Below are positions 16,822-24,776 of a stretch of DNA of 64,000 nucleotides, piece by piece. How positions within the stretch are numbered: the first letter of the stretch is position 1; every line of letters starts with the position of its first letter. The notes below the pieces were generated by a model that saw only the letters and a program-made list of their open reading frames with translations, was not told the origin of the DNA and did no database searches. The stretch is taken from positions 7,750,001-7,814,000 of the forward strand of contig NZ_CP107939.1 in the NCBI RefSeq assembly GCF_036046055.1. The letters are read 5' to 3'. Source of the DNA: Nocardia sp. NBC_00403. GTDB lineage: Bacteria > Actinomycetota > Actinomycetes > Mycobacteriales > Mycobacteriaceae. The position numbers were made by a program, and so were the translations under genes.

Positions 16822-17559
16822 TCAGCGTGCGACGTCGAGGACCCACTCTTCGTTGTTGACGTCCAGCTTGGTCTTGCCATCGAAAACCGAAGGGGTTGCC
16901 GCACGCCCGTCGAGCAGTTCGTTGAGCGCGCCGAGCGCGACCAGGGCGTGCGCCCGCGCGGCATCGACCTTCGCGCCGGAAGCGATGCATTGCGCCACCT
17001 GATCGGATGCGCCCGCCTCCCGTGCCACCGCGGCCAGTTCCTCGTTGCTCAGGTCCGCGCCGCCCTCCTCGGGCTGCCTCGTGGTGAACAACAGCGTGTG
17101 GAACTTCGAGTAGACCGGACCGGAACCGGCCTCGGCGACACACTCGTTCGCGGCGATCGCGCGCGTCGAGTAATCCTTGCTGCGCGACTTGGATTCGAGA
17201 AAATTGACCAGGTGATAGCGCACCGCGAGCTTGCCTTCGTCTTGCTGCTGCGCGATTTCCTGACCGTAGACGCGCTCCATCGAACCGCAGCCCGGGCACA
17301 GCGGGTCGGCGTACACGTCGATCGTCTTCCGCGCGTCCGGGCGACCGACGAGGATCAGGCCGTCCGGCTGCAGCGCCACGACCACCGCCGAGCTGTGTAC
17401 CGGACCGTACCCGTCATTGCGCACGGCGGGTTCGTCGCGACCCCACCGCATGGCCAGGATCACGATCAACACGATGAGCGCGAGAGCCACGGCGCCGAGG
17501 GCATAGGTGGTCTTGCTCGACATCGGTCGCGGGGTGTAGTTCGAACGCGATTCGCTCAC
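16822..17559 (-). CDS. Membrane-anchored DsbA/thioredoxin-fold protein
   Basis: About 245 residues from GTG 17559; an ATG at 17523 is an alternative, and upstream in-frame sequence looks non-coding. A cytoplasmic tail (SNYTPRPMSSK) precedes one transmembrane helix (ALGAVALALIVLIVILAM). Outside the membrane comes a DsbA-like domain with IDVYADPLCPGCGSMERVYGQEI, whose CPGC is the redox-active pair, then the helical insertion and the cis-Pro region ATPSVFDGKTKLDV. Actinobacterial homologues oxidise or isomerise disulfides in exported proteins. Another Cys pair (NECVAEAG, AQCIASG) lies in the helical domain and may form a structural disulfide. Confidence 0.8.
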   Translation of the reverse strand: MSESRSNYTPRPMSSKTTYALGAVALALIVLIVILAMRWGRDEPAVRNDGYGPVHSSAVVVALQPDGLILVGRPDARKTIDVYADPLCPGCGSMERVYGQEIAQQQDEGKLAVRYHLVNFLESKSRSKDYSTRAIAANECVAEAGSGPVYSKFHTLLFTTRQPEEGGADLSNEELAAVAREAGASDQVAQCIASGAKVDAARAHALVALGALNELLDGRAATPSVFDGKTKLDVNNEEWVLDVAR

Positions 17560-17636
17560 CCCGAACACTCTGCCGCAACCGTCCGGGTCGACCCGCGCCG
17601 GGTGCTGGCGAACGTGCGAGTGTCCCACCGCTTGGG

Positions 17637-18971
17637 CTAGACCTTGGCGCGTCCCTCCGCGGCGTCGAGAACTCGCTCGGGAGCATCATCCCCGCACGAC
17701 TCCGCGGCACGATGCGCGAGCTGATATTCGGCGTCGTCGCACGGTACGCCGCTCACATGATCGGATCGATCGGTGTCGAGCGGTCGAATCCGCGACTGCA
17801 ACGGCTCCGGCACCACAACCCACACCACTGCGGCGACGGCGAGCAGCGCACCGGTGACGGTGAGCGCAACCCCGTAGGAGACGTGTTGCGCCAGCGCACC
17901 GATCGCGACCGGGCCGATGACGGTGCCCAGGTCGGCCGCCATCTGGAAGCCGGCGAGCACCGGCCCGCCGCGTGCCTTCGGCCCGATCACGTCGGCGAGC
18001 GCAGCCTGCTGCGTCGGCGTCAGCATGCCTGAACCGAGCCCGGCCACCACCGAACTCACCATCAGCCACAACAGGTTCGGCGCGAATCCGAGCCCGATCG
18101 TGCCGACCGAACACACCAGCGATCCGGCGATCAGAAACGGTCTACGGCCCCAACGATCCGACAGCCGGCCCGAGAGGAACAGCACCGCCACATTGCCCGC
18201 GGCGAACACCGTCAGCGCGACGCCGGCCATCCCCGACGGCTGATGCAGCACCTCGACCACGAGCAACGGCACCAACGCCATGCGCACGCCGAAGACCGCG
18301 GCGCCGTTGGCGAAGTTCGACCAGAGCACCGCCCGATATTCCGGCCGCGCCCAGCCCTGCCGGAAGGTCAGCACCCGCACCGCACCGGTCGCCTCCGGCG
18401 CGGCCAGATTCGAGTTCCGCAGGCTCAGGTAGACGGCCACGGTGACGGCGAGCAGCGCGACCATGTAGATCACGAACGGCGCCCGCAGCCCGAGACCGGA
18501 CAGCGCCCCACCGACCAGCGGCCCGCTCACCGAACCGATCAGGAAGCTGGTCGACCACAGCCCGGACACCCGCCCGCGCTGCGCGGGCGGCGACAGCCGA
18601 ATCACCAGTGCGAGCGAGGAAACGGTGAACATGGTCGACCCGATGCCGCCGACCGAACGCAAAACCAGCAGCTGCCAATAACTCTGGGCCAGCGCGCTCG
18701 CGCCCGTCGACACCGCGACGATCAGCAGCCCGCTCAGATACACCGAGCGCTCCCCCAAGCGTTGCACCAGTCGGCCGCTCACCGGGGCGAACAGCAGCCG
18801 CATCAACGCGAAGGCGCTGATGATCGCCGACGCTGCCGCCACACCGACGCCGAAACTGCGCGCGTACTGCGGCAGCACGGGTGCGACCAAGCCGAAACCG
18901 ATGGCAATGACGAACGCGGCCCCGACCAGCACCCAGATCTCGGTGGGCAGGGCCTTCGATCTACTACTCAC
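17637..18971 (-). CDS. MFS transporter, drug-efflux type
   Basis: 444 residues with 12 predicted helices. The conserved pattern of 12-TM efflux MFS proteins is present: PVSGRLVQRLGERSVYLSGL in the first cytoplasmic loop, LRSVGGIGSTMFTVSSLALVIRLSPPAQRGRVSGLWSTSFLIGSVSGPLVGGAL (motif C-like) in helix 5, and FLSGRLSDRWGRRPFLIAGSL in the second half. It presumably exports a small lipophilic compound by proton antiport; the substrate is unknown. Its start overlaps the end of pgm by 8 bases, so it is co-transcribed with pgm. The last ~45 residues form a hydrophilic, acidic tail. Confidence 0.85.
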   Translation of the reverse strand: MSSRSKALPTEIWVLVGAAFVIAIGFGLVAPVLPQYARSFGVGVAAASAIISAFALMRLLFAPVSGRLVQRLGERSVYLSGLLIVAVSTGASALAQSYWQLLVLRSVGGIGSTMFTVSSLALVIRLSPPAQRGRVSGLWSTSFLIGSVSGPLVGGALSGLGLRAPFVIYMVALLAVTVAVYLSLRNSNLAAPEATGAVRVLTFRQGWARPEYRAVLWSNFANGAAVFGVRMALVPLLVVEVLHQPSGMAGVALTVFAAGNVAVLFLSGRLSDRWGRRPFLIAGSLVCSVGTIGLGFAPNLLWLMVSSVVAGLGSGMLTPTQQAALADVIGPKARGGPVLAGFQMAADLGTVIGPVAIGALAQHVSYGVALTVTGALLAVAAVVWVVVPEPLQSRIRPLDTDRSDHVSGVPCDDAEYQLAHRAAESCGDDAPERVLDAAEGRAKV

Positions 18972-20604
18972 CCGACAGCGCCTGCCCGACCATCTCCTCC
19001 GCGGCGGCCTGCACCTGCGTCAGATGCTCGGGGCCGTGGAACGATTCGGCGTAGATCTTGTACTTGTCCTCGGTGCCGGACGGGCGCGCGGCGAACCACG
19101 CGTTCTCCGTCGTCACCTTCAGACCGCCGAGCGGTGCGCCGTTGCCCCGTGCCCTGGTGAGCACCGCGGTGATCGGCTCGCCCGCGATCTCCTGTGTGGT
19201 GATCATGTCCGGCGTCAACTTCGCGAGCAGCTCTTTCTGTTCCCCGGTTGCGGCGGCGTCGATCCGCGCGTAGGCGGGGCTGCCGTAGCGCTTCTCGAGT
19301 TCGACATAGCGCGCCGACGGGCTCTGACCGGTGACCGCCGCGATTTCGGCGGCGAGCAGTGCGAGCAACAGTCCGTCCTTGTCGGTGGTCCAGACGGTGC
19401 CGTCCATCCGCAGGAAGGATGCACCTGCGCTCTCCTCGCCACCGAAAGCCAAGCTGCCGCTGAACAATCCGGGCACGAACCATTTGAAGCCGACCGGCAC
19501 TTCGTGCACGTCGCGGCCGAGCACGCCGACCACCCGATCGATCATCGACGAGCTCACCGCCGTCTTGCCGATCTTGGTCAGCGCGTCCCAGCCCATCCGG
19601 TTCGCGACGAGATATTCGATGGCGACCGCGAGGAAGTGGTTGGGATTCATCAACCCGCCGTCGGGCGTGACGATGCCGTGCCGGTCGGCATCGGCGTCGT
19701 TGCCGGTGGAGAGGTCGTAGTCGTCCTTGATCGCGATCAGCGAGGCCATGGCGTAGCGCGAGGACGGATCCATGCGGATCTTGCCGTCGCTGTCGAGGGT
19801 CATGAACCGCCAGGTCGGGTCGACGAACGGGTTGACGACCTCGAGCTCGAGGTCGTAGCGCTGACCGATTTCCTCCCAGTAGTCGACGCTCGCCCCACCC
19901 ATAGGGTCGGCGCCGAGCCGGATCCCGGCGCCGCGAATGGCGTCCAGGTTCAACACGTTCGGCAGGTCCGCGATGTAGTGGTCGAGGTAGTCGTAGCGTT
20001 CGACGCTGGTGTCCAGCGCATGCTGCAGCGTGGTGCGGCGGATGCCCGCGAGACCGCCGCGCAGCAGTTCGTTGGCGCGGGCGGCGATGGCGTCGGTGGC
20101 AACGGTGTCGGCGGGACCGCCGTGGGGCGGGTTGTATTTGAAGCCGCCGTCACGCGGCGGGTTGTGCGAAGGGGTGACCACGATGCCGTCGGCCTGGTGG
20201 CGGGTGCCGCCGCGATTGTGGCGCAGCACCGCATGACTCAGCGCGGGGGTCGGGGTGTATCGGTCGCGGGCGTCGATGATGGCGGTCACATCGTTGGCCG
20301 CGAGCACCTCGAGTGCAGTGGTCCACGCGGGTTCCGACAATGCGTGTGTGTCCCGGGCCAGATACACCGGGCCGGTAATGCCCCGGGTCGCACGGTATTC
20401 GATGATCGCCTGGGTAATGGCCAGAATGTGCGCCTCGTTGAACGCGGTGTCCAAGCTCGAGCCACGATGCCCCGAGGTGCCGAACACCACCTGCTGGGCG
20501 GGATCCTGCGGATCCGGGATGCGGCTGTAGTAGGCCGTCACCAGATGCGCGATGTCCTCCAGGTCGGTGGGTCGCGCGGGTCGCCCGGCTCGATCATGGG
20601 CCAT
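18964..20604 (-). CDS. pgm: Phosphoglucomutase (alpha-D-glucose-1,6-bisphosphate-dependent)
   Basis: 546 residues, the normal length. The start is ATG 20604 behind a GGAG; upstream in-frame sequence is not conserved. All four active-site loops are visible: the phosphoserine loop VTPSHNPPRDGGFKYN, the metal loop TGNDADADRHGIV, the sugar-binding loop FGGEESAG, and the phosphate-binding loop RPSGTEDKYK. It interconverts glucose-1-phosphate and glucose-6-phosphate in the cytoplasm, feeding trehalose, glycogen and cell-wall sugar nucleotides. The fluC cluster lies upstream on the same strand, with a 47-base gap. Confidence 0.96.
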   Translation of the reverse strand: MAHDRAGRPARPTDLEDIAHLVTAYYSRIPDPQDPAQQVVFGTSGHRGSSLDTAFNEAHILAITQAIIEYRATRGITGPVYLARDTHALSEPAWTTALEVLAANDVTAIIDARDRYTPTPALSHAVLRHNRGGTRHQADGIVVTPSHNPPRDGGFKYNPPHGGPADTVATDAIAARANELLRGGLAGIRRTTLQHALDTSVERYDYLDHYIADLPNVLNLDAIRGAGIRLGADPMGGASVDYWEEIGQRYDLELEVVNPFVDPTWRFMTLDSDGKIRMDPSSRYAMASLIAIKDDYDLSTGNDADADRHGIVTPDGGLMNPNHFLAVAIEYLVANRMGWDALTKIGKTAVSSSMIDRVVGVLGRDVHEVPVGFKWFVPGLFSGSLAFGGEESAGASFLRMDGTVWTTDKDGLLLALLAAEIAAVTGQSPSARYVELEKRYGSPAYARIDAAATGEQKELLAKLTPDMITTQEIAGEPITAVLTRARGNGAPLGGLKVTTENAWFAARPSGTEDKYKIYAESFHGPEHLTQVQAAAEEMVGQALSGE

Positions 20605-20651
20605 GCTCGGGTCTCCCTTCCGGATCGGCTGCGCCCGGCTCGTCATCAGAA

Positions 20652-21014
20652 TCATGTCCACAACCACTGTGTCGCGGATGCCGCGGCGAAGACCGCGACC
20701 AGACCGGCCACGACGCTGATCACGACATTGCCTGCGGCATAGGCGTAGGCGCCGTCGGCAATCAGCCTGATGGTCTCGTAGCCGAAGGTGCTGAACGTGG
20801 TGAGCGCACCGCAGAAACCGGTCCCGGCAGCGGTGAGCAGCCAACTGTTCGCACCCGCGCCGACCAGACCACCGAGCAACGCCGAACCGACAATGTTAAC
20901 GGTCAAGGTGCCCCACGGCAGCAGAGATCCGAAACGTGCTGCGACAGCACGGTCTATCAGATATCGAGCGGGTGCGCCGAACATGGCACCGAGCACGACG
21001 AGTGCGACGTTCAT
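20652..21014 (-). CDS. crcB: Fluoride exporter FluC/CrcB, subunit 1
   Basis: 120 residues, four helices. The FluC signatures are present: GAMFGAPARYLIDRAV at the start, WGTLTVNIVGSALLGGLVG (the central Asn of TVN), and TGFCGALTTFSTFGYETIRL, whose TTFSTF stretch contributes the phenylalanine box and Na+ site. FluC proteins form dual-topology dimers that export fluoride passively. Actinobacteria and some Firmicutes use two FluC genes to make heterodimers, and a second copy lies at 21414-21839 in the same operon. Overlaps the DUF190 gene by four bases. Confidence 0.95.
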   Translation of the reverse strand: MNVALVVLGAMFGAPARYLIDRAVAARFGSLLPWGTLTVNIVGSALLGGLVGAGANSWLLTAAGTGFCGALTTFSTFGYETIRLIADGAYAYAAGNVVISVVAGLVAVFAAASATQWLWT

Positions 21015-21385
21015 CCGAGCATCCCTGCGGTCGGCTGCCAGATCGTCACGTCGGACAGGGTGACGTTCACCGCGGCGAGCATCTCGGCATTGTGCTCGAC
21101 GAACGACCGCAGCCGCTGGGCATCATCGATGACCATCACCTGCACGGGTAGGTGTTCGGCCAGATCCAGGATCCGGCTGGTGTGGATGCGCGAGGAGGCG
21201 CCGTAGCCCTCGACTCCACGCCACACACTTGCCCCTGCCAATCCGGCGTCGCGGGCCCGCTGCACGATTTCGTGATATAGGGGGCCGTGTTTCCATTTGT
21301 CGTCCTCGTCGAGCAGCACCGTCAGCCGCGCGGCCTGCTTCCACTGTCCCGCCGTCGGACGCGCGCCCGCCGGTGAATCATTCAT
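21011..21385 (-). CDS. DUF190 domain protein linked to fluoride export
   Basis: 124 residues with the DUF190 (PII-like) pattern: ARLTVLLDEDDKWKHGPLYHEIVQRARDAGLAGASVWRGVEGYGASSRIHTSRILDLAEHLPVQVMVIDDAQRLRSFV. This is a ferredoxin-like fold related to GlnB. DUF190 genes are typically sandwiched between two crcB genes, as here, and a regulatory or accessory role in fluoride export is inferred from that linkage. Translationally coupled to the downstream crcB (4-base overlap). Confidence 0.9.
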   Translation of the reverse strand: MNDSPAGARPTAGQWKQAARLTVLLDEDDKWKHGPLYHEIVQRARDAGLAGASVWRGVEGYGASSRIHTSRILDLAEHLPVQVMVIDDAQRLRSFVEHNAEMLAAVNVTLSDVTIWQPTAGMLG

Positions 21386-21413
21386 CGTCTGACCCCCTTC
21401 CGTCGTGCCGTCA

Positions 21414-21839
21414 TCATGTCCGTCGAGCCCGTCTGGTCATCCATCGCGCCGAGCCCATTCCGAGCACGACCGCGACGAGCGCCGCCACCACCGTTCCCCC
21501 CAGATAGCCGAGCGCCTCGACCGTTGCACCCGATTGGAGCAGTCTACGAACCTCGAGGCTATAGGTGGAAAAAGTGGTGAAGCCGCCGAGCAGGCCGACG
21601 CCGAGGAACGGGCGGAGCAGTCTGTGGGCTACCCACACTTCGGTAATCAGAATCATCAGAATTCCGATCGCAAAGCATCCCACGACATTGATCGTGAACG
21701 TCGACCAGGGGACGTGGCCCGGTCGCGGCGGCCACCATACGCCGATGCGGTAGCGCAACATCGCCCCGATCGCGCCGCCGACGGAGATCACCAACAGCAC
21801 CATCGGTTCGACGGCAGGGGCGTCGGTCCGCCGACCCAT
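21414..21839 (-). CDS. crcB: Fluoride exporter FluC/CrcB, subunit 2
   Basis: 141 residues from ATG 21839, chosen because GGAGG stands seven bases upstream; a longer frame upstream is less likely. It carries the FluC pattern GGAIGAMLRYRIGVWW, WSTFTINVVGCFAIGILM and LGVGLLGGFTTFSTYSLEVRRLL. The proteins of the two crcB genes probably pair as oppositely oriented subunits. I looked upstream for a fluoride riboswitch and did not find its conserved core. Confidence 0.94.
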   Translation of the reverse strand: MGRRTDAPAVEPMVLLVISVGGAIGAMLRYRIGVWWPPRPGHVPWSTFTINVVGCFAIGILMILITEVWVAHRLLRPFLGVGLLGGFTTFSTYSLEVRRLLQSGATVEALGYLGGTVVAALVAVVLGMGSARWMTRRARRT

Positions 21840-21928
21840 GCGCTGACCTCCTGCCGAGCCGAATGTCACCGGCGCAATGCTATCGGCTGTACCGTGCGGT
21901 CTGTTCGCCCGGGACGGCGGCACAAATT

Positions 21929-21946
21929 ACGAACAGTACCGTTCGT
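21929..21946. promoter_or_regulatory. Candidate operator upstream of the fluC operon
   Basis: ACGAACAGTACCGTTCGT is an 18-bp dyad with arms ACGAAC/GTTCGT and a GTAC centre; only the pair at 21935/21940 fails to match. The spacing (6 between arms) differs from a LexA box (4). It lies about 90 bases upstream of crcB subunit 2 and could serve that operon or the opposite strand. Confidence 0.35.
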
Positions 21947-22032
21947 CGACATGTGTGCAGGTACGACGTTCGAATGCCCAGAAGGTTTCGCCGAGGTTCC
22001 ACCCAACCCCCTACAGACTCGGGTCCGGAGCG

Positions 22033-22548
22033 ATGATGGCGGCACGACGAGCAGTACCCACGATCCATCGGGCGACGGCGAAACCACGCCGACTCGAGCG
22101 TCAGCAACTATTCGGCAGACGGAATTCGATCACCTTCGGCGGGCGCCGATCACTGCGGCGGCTCACCATCGCGACGCTATCGGTCGCGGCGGCGAGCCTC
22201 ACCTACCTGCCGCCGGCCGCGACGGCGGCGATCATCCCGCTTCCCGACGGCGACGGATTCTATTTCGCGCCACCGAATGTGGGCGACTTCCAGCCCGGCG
22301 CCGACCGCTTCGCCGGCATCCCCCGCGCCGAGCAACTGCTGAGATTCACCGGCAACTACCGAGATTCGGTGACACAGCACAGCGCCCGCGTCGAAGCGAC
22401 ACGGGCGCTGTGCTATTCGGTCGAACTTCAGTGCGCGAGCACGGGCTCTCCCTCGGAGGGAGCGGGCACCGTGTTCGGCATCAAGAATGCGGTGATCACG
22501 GCGCCGGCCACGAAGATCGCGGTGGCCCACCAGAAGCTGGTGGTGTAG
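22033..22548 (+). pseudogene. N-terminal fragment resembling a secreted triacylglycerol lipase
   Basis: From ATG 22033 (or 22036) a basic N-region leads to a signal-peptide-like helix (LTIATLSVAAASLTYLPPAATA). After it comes IPLPDGDGFYFAPPNVGDFQPG, the sequence style found right after the signal peptide in secreted LIP-type lipases of Nocardia and Mycobacterium (PLPD.D.FY.PP......PG). After about residue 85 the similarity stops, and the frame runs through a terminator hairpin and then antisense into the MFS gene. No catalytic serine domain follows. I infer a truncated gene; the call rests on a short match. Confidence 0.3.
22377..22413 (-). terminator. Hairpin terminator of the MFS efflux gene
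   Basis: GCACAGCGCCCG pairs perfectly with CGGGCGCTGTGC over 12 bp around a 13-base loop, 15 bases beyond the stop of the leftward MFS gene. A U-run is missing. Confidence 0.65.
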
Positions 22549-23927
22549 CTCTCGATCTGAGCCTGTGCCACGGCCATCGGACCCGGCTGATGCGAGGACA
22601 GGTAATCCGTCGCCGCCGACGCGGCAATGGTGCTCAACAGCGCGGTGCCGATCGAACCACCGACCTGCTGGCTAGTGTTGATCATCGCCGAGGCGACGCC
22701 CGCATCCTCGTGGTGCACACCGGCCGTCGCGCCCTGGAAGGCGGTCGACATCGCACCGCCGAGGCCCAGGCCCATCAGGACGAGGGCGGGCAGGATGTGC
22801 GTGACGTAACCGCTGTCCAGACCGATCCGGGTCAGCCAGGCCATGCCGGCCGCGGCAACGAGGAAGCCGCCCGCGACCACGATCTTCGGGCCGACTTTCG
22901 GCAGCAACAGCGAGGGCACCGTTGTCGACGAGACGACCATGCCCGCCACCATCGGCAGGAAGGCAAGTCCGGTCTTGATCGGCGAGTACCCCATGCTCAG
23001 CTGCATGTAGTAGGTGAGGAACAAGAAGATCGCGAACATCCCGATGCCCATGACGAACACGGTCAGGAACGAACCACCGCGGGTGCGGTCCAGCACGATC
23101 CGCAGCGGCAGCAGCGGGTTGGCGACCTTGGTTTCCAGCCACACGAACACCGCGAGAAGCACCGCGCCGCCGATCAGGAAGCCGAGGGTGACCGGGTTGG
23201 TCCAGCTGGTCGACTCGGCGTGCGAGAAGCCGTAGACGATGCCGAAGAGCGCGGCCGTCACCACGAGCGTGCCGGGGATATCGAGCTTGGGCCGCTCGGT
23301 GATCACGTGCTTGGCCAGCAGCAGCACCGCGCCGACCAGTGCGACGGCGGCGAAGGCCAGGTTGACGAACATCACCCAACGCCACGACGCCCATTCGGTG
23401 AGCATGCCGCCGAGCAGCAGGCCGATCGCACCACCGGCACCGGCGACCGCACCGAAGATTCCGAAGGCCTTGGCCCGCTCGGACGGTTCGGTGAAGGTGA
23501 CGGTCAGCAGCGACAGCGCGGCAGGAGCAAGCAGCGCGCCGAACACGCCCTGCCCGACCCGGGCCGCAACGAGCATGTCGAAGCTGGTGGCCGCGCCACC
23601 GACCGCGGAGGCCCCCGCGAAGCCGATCAGACCGATGATGAAGGTATTGCGGCGACCGAAGAGGTCGCTGAGCCGTCCGCCGAGCAGCAGCAAGCTGCCG
23701 AAGGCCAATGCATAACCGGTGACCACCCACTGGCGGTCGCCGTCACTGAAACCGAGATCCTGTTGCGCCGCGGGCAGCGCGATGTTCACGACCGTCGCAT
23801 CCAGGACGACCATGAGTTGTGCGACGCCGAGGACGGCGAGCACCCACCACCGCAGCGCGTGCGAGCCGCGCCTGCCGTTATCCGTTTTCTCGGGGGCGGG
23901 TGCCCCACGGTCGATCACCGTAGTCAT
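22428..23927 (-). CDS. 14-TM MFS drug exporter (EmrB/QacA type)
   Basis: 499 residues from ATG 23927, behind GGGGAC. The DHA2 signature LMVVLDATVVNIALPAAQQDLGFSDGDRQWVVTGYALAFGSLLLLGGRLSDLFGRRNTF is complete. Motif C-like helix 5 (GAVAGAGGAIGLLLGGMLTEWASWRWVMFVN) and 14 hydrophobic segments follow. It should export lipophilic drugs or antibiotics by proton antiport. It is divergent from a TetR gene, with two dyads between them, the usual arrangement for drug-inducible efflux. The sequence upstream of the chosen start is antisense to tetR and not part of the protein. Confidence 0.92.
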   Translation of the reverse strand: MTTVIDRGAPAPEKTDNGRRGSHALRWWVLAVLGVAQLMVVLDATVVNIALPAAQQDLGFSDGDRQWVVTGYALAFGSLLLLGGRLSDLFGRRNTFIIGLIGFAGASAVGGAATSFDMLVAARVGQGVFGALLAPAALSLLTVTFTEPSERAKAFGIFGAVAGAGGAIGLLLGGMLTEWASWRWVMFVNLAFAAVALVGAVLLLAKHVITERPKLDIPGTLVVTAALFGIVYGFSHAESTSWTNPVTLGFLIGGAVLLAVFVWLETKVANPLLPLRIVLDRTRGGSFLTVFVMGIGMFAIFLFLTYYMQLSMGYSPIKTGLAFLPMVAGMVVSSTTVPSLLLPKVGPKIVVAGGFLVAAAGMAWLTRIGLDSGYVTHILPALVLMGLGLGGAMSTAFQGATAGVHHEDAGVASAMINTSQQVGGSIGTALLSTIAASAATDYLSSHQPGPMAVAQAQIESYTTSFWWATAIFVAGAVITAFLMPNTVPAPSEGEPVLAH

Positions 23928-23954
23928 GCTGTCCCCTTTGTATCGAGTCTTGAT

Positions 23955-24013
23955 GCGGAGAAGGTGTCTCCGCTTATGAAAGAAGCTACCATGATAACGG
24001 AGGCATTGCCTCC
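23955..24013. promoter_or_regulatory. Two dyads between efflux gene and TetR gene
   Basis: GCGGAGA (23955-23961) and TCTCCGC (23967-23973) form a 7-bp-arm dyad. GGAGGC (23999-24004) and GCCTCC (24008-24013) form a second with 6-bp arms. Both share a GGAG/CTCC core and lie in the 111-base divergent promoter region, so they are probable TetR operators controlling both genes. Confidence 0.55.
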
Positions 24014-24038
24014 ACTTAATCCCGATACTTGATAGGAT

Positions 24039-24719
24039 GTGGGTGTGAATCACGCCACGGCCCTCTCTCCACCTCGGCGCTTGCGGGCCGATGCCGCGCG
24101 CAATCAGCAGCGGATCGTCGTCGCGGCGCGCGAACTGTTCGCCGACCACGGACTCGAGATCACCCTCGACGACGTCGCCGAACGCGCCGGAGTGGGCGTC
24201 GGCACCGTCTACCGGCGCTTCGCCAACAAAAAAGAGCTGATCGCCGAGGTCTTCGAGCAGAACATGTCGGAGTTCGGCGACGCCGCCGATGCCGCCTACG
24301 CACATCCCGACCCCTGGCAAGGCCTCGTCCAGTTCTTCGAGTACGCATGCAGGCACCTGGCCACCAACCGCGGCTTCAGCGAAGTAATGCTCGAACTCGA
24401 GAACGACATGGAACGCTTCGCCGCCGTCCGCGACCGGCTCAAGCCGACGGTCGCGGCCGTCATCGACCGAGCCCGCGACGCGGGCACCCTGGCCCCCGAT
24501 GTCGAGGCCTCGGACTTCTTCGCCCTCATCCACATGGTGGACGCACTCGCCGAGTTCTCCAGGCCGGTGAATCCCGATGTCTGGCAACGGTATATGGCCA
24601 TCGCGCTCAACGGGGTGCGCGCCGACGCCATGCCACGCCAGCCGCTCACCGTGCCCGCGCTGACCGACGAAGAGGTTGAACTGGCCAAGTCGCACGTCTG
24701 CGCGGGCCGCAAGCGGTAA
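24039..24719 (+). CDS. TetR/AcrR family regulator of the adjacent efflux pump
   Basis: About 226 residues from GTG 24039 (GTG 24045 is equally possible). The N-terminal HTH is textbook: RNQQRIVVAARELFADHGLEITLDDVAERAGVGVGTVYRRFANKKELIAEVF. The C-terminal helical ligand domain follows (YACRHLATNRGFSEVMLELENDMERFAAVRDRLKPTVAAVIDRARDAGTL). It is inferred to repress the divergent DHA2 exporter and itself through the two dyads between them, with release by a drug ligand. Confidence 0.92.
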   Translation: MGVNHATALSPPRRLRADAARNQQRIVVAARELFADHGLEITLDDVAERAGVGVGTVYRRFANKKELIAEVFEQNMSEFGDAADAAYAHPDPWQGLVQFFEYACRHLATNRGFSEVMLELENDMERFAAVRDRLKPTVAAVIDRARDAGTLAPDVEASDFFALIHMVDALAEFSRPVNPDVWQRYMAIALNGVRADAMPRQPLTVPALTDEEVELAKSHVCAGRKR

Positions 24720-24776
24720 TCGCAAAAAAGGGACATAGGTAGCGCGCGTCACACGCATTCCCCTACAGTTGGACGC

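Noticed and set aside
21840..21960. Fluoride riboswitch upstream of the fluC operon
   Set aside because: Its conserved GATGG-type pseudoknot core could not be found; only a protein-type dyad is present.
21405..24032. An 875-codon plus-strand frame spanning crcB, the lipase fragment and the MFS gene
   Set aside because: It is antisense to two genes with complete families, is dominated by Arg/His/Gly/Glu runs, and has no start context.
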